The notes beneath the pieces are model-generated. The model worked only from the letters and a program-made list of their open reading frames with translations. It searched no databases and had not been told where the DNA came from. Below, in pieces: positions 42,831 to 52,200 of a stretch of 64,000 nucleotides of DNA. The position numbers and the translations under genes were made by a program. The stretch spans positions 1-64,000 of the forward strand of contig CALGIG010000099.1 in NCBI GenBank assembly GCA_937915865.1, given 5' to 3'. The stretch is from an uncultured Prolixibacteraceae bacterium. GTDB lineage: Bacteria > Bacteroidota > Bacteroidia > Bacteroidales > Prolixibacteraceae. Positions within the stretch are counted from its first letter, which is position 1; each line of letters begins with the position of its first letter.

Positions 42831-44183
42831 ATGGCAAATAACGATTTCTACAAAAAGGCATATAGACTTGTTGAGGTTGATACTGCTGTTCGCTTTGATG
42901 TTCCTATTGGGCCGGATCACGAATTTTTTACTGATTTTTCGGATGTTCGCGGGGACTTCGAAGATCGGATGGTTTATAAAGCTTTGAAGGTAAATCCATC
43001 TACATTTGAATATAATCTGGAAGCTAATCGAGGAAACAAAACTTTACTTTTTCTGGCAGGCATGAGAGGTTCGGGTAAAACTTCGGAACTTGCCAAAATC
43101 GCTCATAAATTACATCACGCCGAAGCTTTTTTCTGTGTCACATGCAATCTGGATGAAGGTCTTGATTTGAATGATATGGAATATATGGATATTGTTATTT
43201 TTCAATTGGAACGGCTTTTTGAAGAACTTCATAAGGCAAAGATTGAAATTGACATTCCAATTATAGCATCACTACAAAACTGGTTTAGTGAACGGGTGAG
43301 AGAGGTAAATAATGCTATAAAAAAGGAGGATGGCTTTGAAGTAGAAATTACTGCCGGAACTCCGAGTTTTATGAGCTTTTTGGGAATAGCGGCAAAAGTT
43401 AAGTCCAATTTGCTCGGAAGTAAAGAGAATGCACAAAAAATACGAACTGTATTTAAGAATAACTTTTCAGATTTTGCACGCCAGTTTAATTTGTTTGTTG
43501 AAGAAGTCAATTTGAAATTAAGGCAAACCAAAACTGCAAAAGAATTGCTTTTTGTAGTTGATGGAATTGAGAAAGCCGCAAGTTTGGATATTCGTAAAAA
43601 AATAATTTTGGAGGAAGCAAACAGGATTCGATTAATTCAAACCAATACCATTTTCACTCTGCCAATCGAATTGATGCCTGAGCGGCAGAAGTTAATTAGT
43701 TTTAGTACGGTTGTATCTTTCCCATTTGTAAAAATTAGGGAGAAGAATGGCGATATTGTTGAAGAAGCGGTTCATCGGTTTGTCCAGTTTACTTACAAGC
43801 GCATCGATGAGAAACTTTTTGATAGTCCTGAAACAGTGCGAAAAGCAATATTAACTGGAGGCGGGTCACCAAGAGAATATTTGAGAATTCTGGAATATGC
43901 CAATATGTTTGCTGAAGATGATGCTGAGGTTATTACATTGGAAGCTCTGGAAAAAGGGATTCGTAAATTGGCGGCAGAAACTTCGCAGTACGTTTCTACA
44001 TCCGATTTAGAGAAGCTGAAGACTCTCAAGCAATCGAACGAGGAAGGAAAGCTGATGCCTTTTGATGCTGATTGGCAAGATTTGCTGGAAAAGTTAATTA
44101 TTTTGGAATATAACGACGGAACGTACAAACGGGTTAATCCAATTGTCGAAGAATCACAACTTTATAAGCAATATGTCGGATAA
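42831..44183 (+). CDS. P-loop NTPase, first gene of a three-gene coupled cassette
   Basis: A 450-residue cytoplasmic protein. Walker A is GMRGSGKTS at about 77-85. A Walker B-like strand is ELLFVVDGIEKA at about 238-249 with Asp244. A sensor-like NTIFTLPIELM lies near 275, and the late GGGSPREYLRILEYA could be a sensor-2 helix. The C-terminal ~55 residues (WQDLLEKLIILEYNDGTYKR) look like a winged helix. The layout recalls AAA/STAND-type ATPases. I cannot name the subfamily. The next gene starts inside its end (44173), so translation is coupled. Start is ATG at 42831. Confidence 0.75.
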   Translation: MANNDFYKKAYRLVEVDTAVRFDVPIGPDHEFFTDFSDVRGDFEDRMVYKALKVNPSTFEYNLEANRGNKTLLFLAGMRGSGKTSELAKIAHKLHHAEAFFCVTCNLDEGLDLNDMEYMDIVIFQLERLFEELHKAKIEIDIPIIASLQNWFSERVREVNNAIKKEDGFEVEITAGTPSFMSFLGIAAKVKSNLLGSKENAQKIRTVFKNNFSDFARQFNLFVEEVNLKLRQTKTAKELLFVVDGIEKAASLDIRKKIILEEANRIRLIQTNTIFTLPIELMPERQKLISFSTVVSFPFVKIREKNGDIVEEAVHRFVQFTYKRIDEKLFDSPETVRKAILTGGGSPREYLRILEYANMFAEDDAEVITLEALEKGIRKLAAETSQYVSTSDLEKLKTLKQSNEEGKLMPFDADWQDLLEKLIILEYNDGTYKRVNPIVEESQLYKQYVG

Positions 44184-45852
44184 GATAGATAATTACAACG
44201 AAGAAACTAAGCCTCTGTTTCGCTTACTGCGAACTGAGGCTTTTCGTTTTATAATTGTAAGGTACAATCATTATTCAGTTGTCAATCAATTAAAGGAAGA
44301 TCTGTTGCGGCATTTCCCAGATCGTCCACAGAAAACGGTTGATGCCCGAAAAACAAATTATAGATTGTTGGTTGATACTTATTATAAAGCAGGGAAAGGT
44401 TTGTTTTTTATTGAGAACTTTGATGAAGTCCTTGCTAATCCTGAAATATACTCCGGCTTGAACCAGCGGCGCGATAAATTGGCTATGTCCCCGATTGCTT
44501 TAATCGTATTTATTTCTTCATCATCCGATGAATTGTTTGCTCGACAGATCATGGAGAAAATGCCAGATTTATGGTCGTTTCGTTCGTTATTGTTGGATTT
44601 GAAAGTAGATATTTCAAAAAAGAAACGCCGCGCAGAATTGGATCAGCTTTTACTTTTTGAACCTGTTCTTGCATATGAAAGCTCATTGGGAGGAAGCTCT
44701 TTTAAAGAGAAGGAAGAAGAGTTAAATCGCTTACTAAAACGCGTTACTGAGATTCCTGAAAATGAAATCGACTTATTCATAGTGACTTATGAGCAAATCG
44801 CAAAATTGTACGAGGATTTATACAAACACGATGAAGCCATTGAGTACTATTTGAAATTGGTAGAAATACAGAGTGAGATTGAAGATAAGCTTGGATTGGG
44901 CAATTCCTATAATGAAATTGGAGAGATTTATAGTAAAAAAGGAAATTGGGAATCTGCTTTGAATTGTTACCTAACATCAGAAAAAATATTTAGGGAACTC
45001 AATGAAAAATACGCATTAGGAAAGTTGTACAATAATATCGGCGCAACATATGAAAGTAAAGGCGAGTGGAACAAAGCTCTCAATTTCTATCTGAAATCAG
45101 AATCGGAAAACAAAAAAGCTAATAATAATAATGGACTAGCTTTAGTGTACAATAACATTGGTGTTTTACATGTAAAGAAAGATGAATTAGAGAAAGCTCT
45201 GGAATATTATTTGAAAGCAGAAAGGCTTAATGACAAAGAAGCTAATTTAGCTGGTCTGGGAGTAAACTATAACAACATTGGAACTGTTTTTAGCAGGAAA
45301 GGAGAGATGGAGAAGGCACTTGAATATTATCATAGATCAGAAAATATTCGCAATAAAGTCGGGGACAAATGTGGTTTAGCGTCGATTTATAATAACATTG
45401 GGATGATTTACTCTCAAAAGGGTGAACTTGATAGGGCTTTATCTTATTATTTGAAATCAGAAGTAATACAAAAAGAAATTAATAATAAATTGGAGTTGGG
45501 TATCACATACAATAACATCGGCGCAATACATTATAGGATGGGTTCGACAGATAAAGCTCTTGATAATTATAAGAAATCAGAATCAGTATATAAAGATCTG
45601 GGTGACAGTATTGGAGTTGCATTAACCTACTTTAATCTTGGCGTTCTTTATAAAGAAACTAAGGATGATAATCAAGGAACCAATTACCTCATTCTTGCAG
45701 GTTTTATTGCCAAAAATCAAGGCATGAAGTCCGAATTATCCAAAATGTCTTGGGTACTTAATCCAATTATTCAGGAACTTGGTCAGGAAAAATTTATGGA
45801 AGAAGGACAAAAGCTTTATAACCGTATGGTAAATCAAAAGAACGAATCCTAA
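44173..45852 (+). CDS. Protein with inactive NTPase-like domain and seven 40-residue TPRs
   Basis: 559 residues from ATG 44173. A TTG at 44143 lies deeper in the NTPase gene and is rejected. Residues about 10-145 look like a NTPase fold without P-loop: [19 protein letters not shown] replaces Walker B, then [20 protein letters not shown] and [10 protein letters not shown], text I associate with inactive STAND modules. Residues about 205-530 hold seven repeats of about 40 residues centred on YNNIG, the LGN/kinesin-light-chain style of TPR, a probable ligand or partner surface. It overlaps the NTPase gene by 11 bases, and the macrodomain gene starts 2 bases after it. Confidence 0.75.
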   Translation: MSDKIDNYNEETKPLFRLLRTEAFRFIIVRYNHYSVVNQLKEDLLRHFPDRPQKTVDARKTNYRLLVDTYYKAGKGLFFIENFDEVLANPEIYSGLNQRRDKLAMSPIALIVFISSSSDELFARQIMEKMPDLWSFRSLLLDLKVDISKKKRRAELDQLLLFEPVLAYESSLGGSSFKEKEEELNRLLKRVTEIPENEIDLFIVTYEQIAKLYEDLYKHDEAIEYYLKLVEIQSEIEDKLGLGNSYNEIGEIYSKKGNWESALNCYLTSEKIFRELNEKYALGKLYNNIGATYESKGEWNKALNFYLKSESENKKANNNNGLALVYNNIGVLHVKKDELEKALEYYLKAERLNDKEANLAGLGVNYNNIGTVFSRKGEMEKALEYYHRSENIRNKVGDKCGLASIYNNIGMIYSQKGELDRALSYYLKSEVIQKEINNKLELGITYNNIGAIHYRMGSTDKALDNYKKSESVYKDLGDSIGVALTYFNLGVLYKETKDDNQGTNYLILAGFIAKNQGMKSELSKMSWVLNPIIQELGQEKFMEEGQKLYNRMVNQKNES

Positions 45853-45854
45853 AA

Positions 45855-46382
45855 ATGAACTCTCTGAGTAGCCGAATTACTCTTCTTCAGGGCGATATTA
45901 CCAAGCTCGAAGTTGATGCAATTGTAAATGCGGCTAACTCGTCGCTAATGGGCGGTGGGGGAGTGGACGGCGCTATTCATCGTACCGGTGGGTCGGTAAT
46001 TTTAGCCGAATGTCGTGAAATTGTTGCTAGACAGGGGCGATGCGCAACAGGCGAGGCCGTTATCACTTCAGGAGGAAATCTTCCGGCGAGATACGTAATT
46101 CACACCGTTGGGCCAATCTGGCGTGGCGGCAATAACAAAGAGCCTCAGCTTTTGCAAAATGCTTACCTGAATTCGTTGAATTTGGCAGTTGAAAATGATG
46201 TTAAGACTATTGCTTTCCCCAACATCAGCACCGGAGTTTATGGTTATCCCAAAGAAAAAGCTGCACAAATTGCTATTGAGGCAGTAAAAAAATACCTGGA
46301 GAATGATTCTCGCATTAGCCAGGTGTATTTCGTTTGTTTCGATTCGGAAAATTACAAGTTGTACAAAAAGCTGGTTTGCTGA
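45855..46382 (+). CDS. Macrodomain O-acetyl-ADP-ribose deacetylase family protein
   Basis: 175 residues of the YmdB/MacroD branch. The ADP-ribose-binding loops are complete: [36 protein letters not shown] with catalytic Asn and Asp, and [17 protein letters not shown]. Such enzymes release ADP-ribose from proteins, nucleic acids or O-acetyl-ADP-ribose. It starts 2 bases after the TPR gene and must be read from the same message, unlike the usual lone ymdB. A role in reversing a modification made or sensed by the two upstream proteins is possible but unproven. Confidence 0.92.
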   Translation: MNSLSSRITLLQGDITKLEVDAIVNAANSSLMGGGGVDGAIHRTGGSVILAECREIVARQGRCATGEAVITSGGNLPARYVIHTVGPIWRGGNNKEPQLLQNAYLNSLNLAVENDVKTIAFPNISTGVYGYPKEKAAQIAIEAVKKYLENDSRISQVYFVCFDSENYKLYKKLVC

Positions 46383-46409
46383 GAGAACCCTGGCAAACTT
46401 AAATTTGGT

Positions 46410-46439
46410 CAAAACGTCGGTGAAAAACAGCCAAACGTC
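46410..46439 (+). promoter_or_regulatory. Candidate LytTR-type direct-repeat operator of the efflux operon
   Basis: CAAAACGTC (46410-46418) and CCAAACGTC (46431-46439) are separated by 12 bases (period 21), the LytTR operator layout. The site ends 8 bases before a -33-like TTTA. A LytTR regulator lies at 53294 at the end of the same gene block. Confidence 0.5.
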
Positions 46440-46447
46440 TATTGTAT

Positions 46448-46478
46448 TTTACGCGCGGCAAAAACAGAAGTAGTTTTG
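46448..46478 (+). promoter_or_regulatory. Candidate promoter of the tolC-macAB operon
   Basis: TAGTTTTG (46471-46478) fits the -7 consensus, and TTTA (46448-46451) lies 19 bases upstream in the -33 position. The predicted start is about 20 bases before the TolC-like ATG. Confidence 0.5.
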
Positions 46479-46506
46479 GAATAAAATAGTAATAAGCTAA
46501 AGACGT

Positions 46507-47844
46507 ATGAGAACAATCCGAACAAGTTTACTGGTTACTGGCTTCCTGATCGCTTTTTCGGGATTCACAGGTAATGCACAGAACAAGGTCTGGACGTTGG
46601 AAGAATGCATCAATTATGCGTTGAGTAAAAATGTTCAGGTGCAGAAAACAATGCTTACAAACGACCGGAATCAGCTTACAGTATCGCAGGCTCAGGCTAA
46701 CCGGTTGCCTTCATTAAATGCCTCGGCTAGCGAAAATTTCAGCTGGTCGAAAGCTTTCGATTACAGCACCGGTTTGTACGGTAGCAGCAATGGGTCGAAT
46801 AGCACCAGTCTTTCTTTAAATTCAAGTGTTTCGCTTTACAATGGGCAAAAGCTGGCTAACAAAATCAAGCAAGCTCAACTCGACCTCGAAAGCGGAAAGT
46901 ACAATTCAGACGCGGTTAAGGAGACCATTGGACTGAATATTCTGAATGCCTACCTTCAGGTATTGTATGATTATGAGAGCGTTGCTAATGCTGAAAAGCA
47001 AATTGCCTCAACAACCGAGCAACTTAATTTGGCTAAGGAGAGAATGGATCTTGGTGCAATTTCAGTTTCAGACTACCTACAGATTAAATCGCAGCTGGCA
47101 ACCGAAAAATCGACCTTGGCAACAGCCCAAAGTCAACTTACAATGGGTAAGGTTACATTGGAACAATTGATGGAACTGCCGGTTGATCCTGCCTTCGAGA
47201 TCAGTTCGCCTGATTTGGAAAAACTTTTGGTTGACACTCCGCTTCCAAATGCACAGGAAATTTTCAATCAGGCGCTTGGCATTAAACCTCAAATTAAAAA
47301 TGTTGAGCTGGCAAAAGAAAGTGCAGTAGTGGCAGTTGATATTGCCAGGGCCGATGCGTTGCCGAGTCTTTCGATGAGCGGTGGTTTGGGAACTTCCTAT
47401 TCGAGTTTGTCTACAGATGTGGCCTTCTCAACACAAATGAAAGAGAAAATCAGCCCACAGTTAGGTCTTTCTTTGCAGATTCCAATTTTCCAAAAAAAGC
47501 AGATTCGTACCAACATTGCAACTGCCAATATTGCGGTAACCGATGCTGAATTAACTGAAGTGAACACAAGAAACGATTTGCGAAAAAGTGTGGAACAGGC
47601 TTGTGCTGATGTAGCTTCAGCCAAAGTTCAGTACTCAGCCAGTCAGGACTCGAAACAATCCGCCCAGGAATCGCTGGATGTTGCAACCGAGAAATATCAG
47701 TTGGGTTTGATTAATTCAGTCGATTACCTGATTCAGAAAACAAATCTGATCACGGCAGAAAGCAAGCTTTTGCAATCGAAATACAACCTGATTTTCAGCT
47801 ACAAGGTGGTCGATTTTTACAAAGGAATCCCATTGGCATTGTAG
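46507..47844 (+). CDS. TolC-family outer membrane efflux protein
   Basis: 445 residues with a signal peptide (TSLLVTGFLIAFSGFTGNAQ), the WTLEECINYALSKNVQVQ opening typical of Bacteroidota TolC proteins, and two outer-membrane factor repeats (GAISVSDYLQIKSQLATEKS; GLINSVDYLIQKTNLITAES). It is the exit duct of the MacAB-type pump encoded downstream (39 bases to the adaptor). Start is ATG at 46507, preceded by the direct-repeat operator and promoter listed above. Confidence 0.92.
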   Translation: MRTIRTSLLVTGFLIAFSGFTGNAQNKVWTLEECINYALSKNVQVQKTMLTNDRNQLTVSQAQANRLPSLNASASENFSWSKAFDYSTGLYGSSNGSNSTSLSLNSSVSLYNGQKLANKIKQAQLDLESGKYNSDAVKETIGLNILNAYLQVLYDYESVANAEKQIASTTEQLNLAKERMDLGAISVSDYLQIKSQLATEKSTLATAQSQLTMGKVTLEQLMELPVDPAFEISSPDLEKLLVDTPLPNAQEIFNQALGIKPQIKNVELAKESAVVAVDIARADALPSLSMSGGLGTSYSSLSTDVAFSTQMKEKISPQLGLSLQIPIFQKKQIRTNIATANIAVTDAELTEVNTRNDLRKSVEQACADVASAKVQYSASQDSKQSAQESLDVATEKYQLGLINSVDYLIQKTNLITAESKLLQSKYNLIFSYKVVDFYKGIPLAL

Positions 47845-47883
47845 TAAAGCATTGAAAATTAAATACAATAACAAAATATAACC

Positions 47884-49194
47884 ATGAAAAGAAGATTTAT
47901 TTATATCGGTTCGGCAGTTATACTACTTGTCGCTGGTTTTCTGGTTTACAAATCACTAAGTAAACCAAAACAAACTGTGTCGGTTGAGACGGCCAAGGTT
48001 GAAAAAGGATCAATTAGTAATACCGTTACAGCAACCGGTACGCTTGAGGCTGTAAAAACAATTACCGTTGGAACCCAGGTTTCAGGAGTTATCGATAAGA
48101 TTTTTGTTGACTACAATTCGGTTGTGAAAAAAGGTCAGTTATTAGCACAGCTCGACGAAACCCCACTTATGGCACAACTCGAACAAACAAAAGCTTCGGT
48201 TGATCAGGCTGAAGCACAGGTGAAATACCAAAAAGCGACTTACGAACGATACAAAGCGCTGCTTGCTAAAAAATTGATCGCTCAGGCCGATTACGATCAG
48301 GTTGAGTTCAATTATCAAAATGCAGTTGGAGCGCTAAAAAATGCACAGTCGAATTACGATAAAAACAAGATCAACTTATCGTATGCTCGTATCTATTCGC
48401 CTATTGACGGCGTTGTCCTTGACCGTGCGGTTGAAGTTGGACAGACCGTTGCTGCAAGCTTCAACACTCCAACTTTGTTCACAATTGCTAACGACCTCAC
48501 TCAAATGAAGGTGGAAGCCAAAGTTGACGAAGCCGATATAGGCCAGTTAAAACTTGATCAACGTGTGGAATTTACCGTTGACGCTTTTCCTGCAAAAAAA
48601 TTCTCAGGTTCGGTAACCGAAATAAGGCTTCAGCCAACAACAACCAATAATGTTGTTACCTACACCGTAGTTATTGGTGCCCCAAATCCTGAAAATATTC
48701 TGAAACCAGGAATGACCGCCAATGCAACATTCTTTGTTACAGAGCGAAGGGATATTTTATTGGTGCCTGCCAAGGCTACGAGATTTACTCCCGACCCTGA
48801 ACTTTTGGCCCAGGTTATGCCAATGGGAGGCCCACAAGGTGCTCCTAACGGCGATCAGCCGAAACCGGCAATGGGCGAAGGAATGCATCAAGAAGGCTCA
48901 ATGCCAATGGAAATGGGAAAGGCAGAAAATGATTCGGTTAAAATGGTTTGGATAAAAGGTGCTAATGGAATTCATCCACATCGCATTACAGTTGGTGTAA
49001 CCGATGAAATTAATTATGAAGTTGTAAAAGGGTTAAGTGAAGGAGAAGAAGTAGTGACTGGTATAACAGTCTCTGGTGGTACAGGGGGTACAACAACAGC
49101 TAAAGCTGCTAGAAGCCCGTTTATGCCGCAACGTCCGGGGGCAACAAAACGTAGCGCAACAACCAATACTACTCAAGGTCCTCCTCCAAGATAG
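47884..49194 (+). CDS. MacA-like periplasmic adaptor
   Basis: 436 residues. One N-terminal TM (FIYIGSAVILLVAGFLVYKS) anchors it. The lipoyl-like domain (TVGTQVSGVIDKIFVDYNSV), a long alpha hairpin (about 90-160) and a beta barrel (LTQMKVEAKVDEADIGQL) follow. Near residues 310-350 a Met/Gly/Pro-rich insert (MPMGGPQGAPNGDQPKP; GSMPMEMGKAEND) breaks the C-terminal domain, and the tail is Thr/Pro-rich. Methionine clusters may bind metal or simply be a linker. It couples the MacB ATPase/permease to the TolC protein. Confidence 0.9.
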   Translation: MKRRFIYIGSAVILLVAGFLVYKSLSKPKQTVSVETAKVEKGSISNTVTATGTLEAVKTITVGTQVSGVIDKIFVDYNSVVKKGQLLAQLDETPLMAQLEQTKASVDQAEAQVKYQKATYERYKALLAKKLIAQADYDQVEFNYQNAVGALKNAQSNYDKNKINLSYARIYSPIDGVVLDRAVEVGQTVAASFNTPTLFTIANDLTQMKVEAKVDEADIGQLKLDQRVEFTVDAFPAKKFSGSVTEIRLQPTTTNNVVTYTVVIGAPNPENILKPGMTANATFFVTERRDILLVPAKATRFTPDPELLAQVMPMGGPQGAPNGDQPKPAMGEGMHQEGSMPMEMGKAENDSVKMVWIKGANGIHPHRITVGVTDEINYEVVKGLSEGEEVVTGITVSGGTGGTTTAKAARSPFMPQRPGATKRSATTNTTQGPPPR

Positions 49195-49289
49195 TTCGGG
49201 TAATTCCGAACGGGAACAAACTGATCTAAAATCAATTCAATTGGGTTGAGATATGAAAAGTTTTGGAAAAATTAATTAAAGTAAAGAAA

Positions 49290-50036
49290 ATGGGAAAGAC
49301 AATTATAGAGGTTAAGAACCTAAAGAAGGATTTTTACCTGGAGGAAATTACGGTTCACGCCTTGCGGGGAATAAACCTTGATATTAAGGAAGGTGAGTTT
49401 GTTGCCATCATGGGAACCAGCGGATCGGGAAAATCGACCATGCTAAACATTCTGGGGTGTCTGGATAAACCAACCTCGGGAAGTTACCTGTTGGATGGAG
49501 TTAGCATGGGCGAACTCTCTCGAAACGAACTTGCGGCATTGCGTAACAATAAACTGGGATTTGTATTTCAATCGTACAATTTGTTGCCGAGAACAACCGC
49601 TCTTGAAAATGTAGAACTCCCATTGTTTTACAACTCAAAAGTAAAACCGAAAGAACGCAAGGAAAGGGCTATAGAGGCTCTCGAAGCCGTAGGGTTAGCC
49701 GATCGGATGTTTCACATGCCTAATCAAATGTCGGGTGGACAACAGCAACGTGTGGCGATTGCTCGTTCTTTGGTCAATGACCCCGTTGTTATTCTGGCAG
49801 ATGAAGCTACCGGAAATCTTGATACCCGTACGTCTTACGAAATTATGGCTTTACTTCAGGATTTGAATTCAAAAGGTAAAACCATTGTTTTTGTAACACA
49901 CGAACCCGATATTGCCCGTTTTACAACCCGTCAGGTAGTCTTTCGTGATGGGCTTATTATCAAGGAAGAAATGGTTACTAACCGACTTAATGCAATTGAA
50001 TTGCTAAATGCGCTTCCTGTAGAGGAATCAATTTAA
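49290..50036 (+). CDS. MacB-type ABC transporter ATP-binding protein
   Basis: 248 residues from ATG 49290. A TTG at 49263 would add nine residues and is rejected. ABC motifs: Walker [11 protein letters not shown] loop [10 protein letters not shown], signature [10 protein letters not shown], Walker [15 protein letters not shown] loop FVTHEP. It belongs to the LolD/MacB/FtsE-like group that powers mechanotransmission rather than transport across the membrane. In this operon the ATPase and permease halves of MacB are separate genes, which is common in Bacteroidota. The permease follows after 17 bases. Confidence 0.94.
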   Translation: MGKTIIEVKNLKKDFYLEEITVHALRGINLDIKEGEFVAIMGTSGSGKSTMLNILGCLDKPTSGSYLLDGVSMGELSRNELAALRNNKLGFVFQSYNLLPRTTALENVELPLFYNSKVKPKERKERAIEALEAVGLADRMFHMPNQMSGGQQQRVAIARSLVNDPVVILADEATGNLDTRTSYEIMALLQDLNSKGKTIVFVTHEPDIARFTTRQVVFRDGLIIKEEMVTNRLNAIELLNALPVEESI

Positions 50037-50053
50037 CCGAAAAAATACAAGTC

Positions 50054-51274
50054 ATGAATTATACAAATACTATAAAAATATCGGTTAATGCTCTGAAAAG
50101 AAATAAGTTCAGATCATTCCTTACCATGTTGGGTATTATTATTGGGGTTGCGTCGGTTATTGTGATGCTGGCAATCGGACAGGGATCGAAAAAGAGTATT
50201 CGAGACCAGATGTCGAGCATGGGAACTAACCTGATTATGGTTATGCCTGCTTCGCAACAACGGGGCGGCGTTATGCTTGGTAACTCCAGTGCACAGAATA
50301 TGACATTAAATGATATTACAGCTATTGAAAAAGAATGTCCTGCAATATCAGCCGTGTCTCCCGAAGTTCGCTCAAGTGGTCAGGCGGTAGTCGGGAATTC
50401 AAACTGGCCAACATCAGTGTATGGAGTAAACAACAGGTATTTCAGCATTCGGAAGTACACGATCAAATCAGGTCGTAGTTTTACTGATAATGAAATTCAA
50501 ACTTATGCCAAAGTTTGTTTGGTTGGTCAAACAATTGTTGAAAAACTCTTTGAAGGGAAAACCGATGTTATTGGTCAAACAGTCCGGTTTAAGGGCATTC
50601 CATTAATGATTATTGGAGTTTTGAGCGAAAAAGGAGAAAATGGTATGGGACAGGATCAGGATGACTTGATTATTGCACCATTTACTACGGTTCAAAAACG
50701 TATCCTTGCTATCACTTATATCCAAAGCATTTTTGCTTCAGCTGTAAGCGAAGAAAAAAACAATGATGCAATTGACCAGGTAACCACTTCGCTGCGGAAA
50801 ACCCATAAGTTAAAAGATGGAGTGACCGACGATTTTCAGGTACGGTCGCAGGCTGAAATGGTTCAAACGTTTTCTTCTATCAGCGACGTATTAACCATTC
50901 TACTAGGTGCCATTGCCGGAATTTCGCTGCTCGTGGGTGGTATTGGTATCATGAATATCATGTATGTTTCGGTTACTGAGCGAACCCGTGAGATTGGGTT
51001 GCGACTTTCGGTTGGCGGACGTGCCACTGATATTATGATGCAATTTCTTATTGAATCTATCTTGTTGAGTGTTTTGGGTGGTATTATCGGAATTTCGCTG
51101 GGTGTTGCGGCTACTTCGGTGGCAGCTTCGTTAATGAACTGGCCAACGGTGATTATGCCAGCATCGGTAGTTATGTCGTTTCTGGTTTGTTCGGCAATTG
51201 GTATCTTCTTTGGTTGGTATCCGGCACGAAAAGCTTCGAACTTAAATCCTATTGACGCTTTAAGGTACGAGTAA
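50054..51274 (+). CDS. MacB-type ABC transporter permease
   Basis: 406 residues with one N-terminal TM (FRSFLTMLGIIIGVASVIVM), a large periplasmic MacB core domain (about 45-280), and three C-terminal TMs (ILLGAIAGISLLVGGIGIMN; ILLSVLGGIIGISLGVAATS; final helix VMSFLVCSAIGIFFGWYPA). This is the FtsX/MacB fold. It works with the ATPase at 49290, the adaptor and the TolC protein to expel substrates from the periplasm. The substrate class is unknown. Start is ATG at 50054. Confidence 0.94.
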   Translation: MNYTNTIKISVNALKRNKFRSFLTMLGIIIGVASVIVMLAIGQGSKKSIRDQMSSMGTNLIMVMPASQQRGGVMLGNSSAQNMTLNDITAIEKECPAISAVSPEVRSSGQAVVGNSNWPTSVYGVNNRYFSIRKYTIKSGRSFTDNEIQTYAKVCLVGQTIVEKLFEGKTDVIGQTVRFKGIPLMIIGVLSEKGENGMGQDQDDLIIAPFTTVQKRILAITYIQSIFASAVSEEKNNDAIDQVTTSLRKTHKLKDGVTDDFQVRSQAEMVQTFSSISDVLTILLGAIAGISLLVGGIGIMNIMYVSVTERTREIGLRLSVGGRATDIMMQFLIESILLSVLGGIIGISLGVAATSVAASLMNWPTVIMPASVVMSFLVCSAIGIFFGWYPARKASNLNPIDALRYE

Positions 51275-51386
51275 AAGAGAATACGTCAGTTGACTGACAA
51301 ATGATTTGCTTGCGATTTGCCACGAAGTTCTTCAGTAAAGAATTTAGATGGCCGATCGCAGGTAGTAAAATTTTAAAAATCGATTT

Positions 51387-52052
51387 ATGAACTGGTTCAA
51401 AAATAGTTGGGGTTGGCTTACTGTGATAGCACTTGGATTAATACCCTTGATTGAAGTGCTGGGAATGATCAGAATTGATTTCTCCGGAGCATCTGAGGCT
51501 TGGTTCTCAATGGATTCAGTAACAATGCCCGGAAGGAATCCCGGCGAAGGTGCAAAAGAGGTTTCGGGTGCACACATAGCTGTCAAGCTAACAGGCGAAT
51601 GGGCTATCCGCTGGATTGTTGTTATTTTGAGTATGACGCCGTTCGGCATTTTAACAGGCAAAAAACCATCATTGTGGGTCAGACAGGCTGCCGGAATTAC
51701 AGCTTTTACCTATGCGTGCCTACATTTTATGTTCTTTTGTATCGACAAGAGTTTTATGGAAACCTTCGGAAGTGTAAGTTTTATCCTTGGGCTGATTGCA
51801 ACACTTGTCATGTTGGTTTTGGCCGTAACATCGAGCACCAAAGCAATGAAATTTCTGAGAAAATCATGGAAAAAACTTCATCGATTCGCTTATTTGGCGG
51901 GTATTCTGGCCGTATTGCATGTTGCCCTGCTTGATCATGGCGATTGGGTTCCGTACCTGGTTATTTTAACCCTGGGACTTGTCTTGCGAACGAAGGTTAT
52001 AAAAGAATGGTTTTTCCTTCGAAGGAATAAAGGAAGTTTACAAAGGGTATAG
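51387..52052 (+). CDS. Ferric-reductase-like / YedZ (MsrQ)-like membrane protein
   Basis: 221 residues with about six hydrophobic segments. Histidines in the membrane region fit heme ligands of the ferric-reductase-like domain: His113 in ACLHFMFFCID, His165 in KKLHRFAYLAG and His178 in AVLHVALLD. The WKKLHRFAYL motif is close to MsrQ (WRRLHRL.Y). MsrQ normally feeds electrons to the periplasmic methionine sulfoxide reductase MsrP, but no msrP gene is nearby. It sits between the efflux operon and a LytS/LytTR pair. Start is ATG at 51387. Confidence 0.75.
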   Translation: MNWFKNSWGWLTVIALGLIPLIEVLGMIRIDFSGASEAWFSMDSVTMPGRNPGEGAKEVSGAHIAVKLTGEWAIRWIVVILSMTPFGILTGKKPSLWVRQAAGITAFTYACLHFMFFCIDKSFMETFGSVSFILGLIATLVMLVLAVTSSTKAMKFLRKSWKKLHRFAYLAGILAVLHVALLDHGDWVPYLVILTLGLVLRTKVIKEWFFLRRNKGSLQRV

Positions 52053-52179
52053 TCCGATTTTATTATGAAAATAGAATATACTTTTGTCTGGCAGATATTT
52101 GTTGCCTTCGGGCAAAGTTCCTTAAATCCCCTTTGGTAATCATTCTCTGTATTACAGGCGCCGGACATACATAATGAAT

Positions 52180-52187
52180 TATCTTTG
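52180..52187 (+). promoter_or_regulatory. Candidate -7 element before the second LytS-type gene
   Basis: TATCTTTG fits TAnnTTTG but lies only 13 bases before the ATG at 52201, which would give an almost leaderless message. Alternatively the match is by chance. Confidence 0.3.
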
Positions 52188-52200
52188 AAAAAAACAAGAG

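Noticed and set aside
51344..51661. Minus ORF opposite the YedZ-like gene
   Set aside because: It is a shadow of a strongly hydrophobic membrane protein gene, with no motif of its own.
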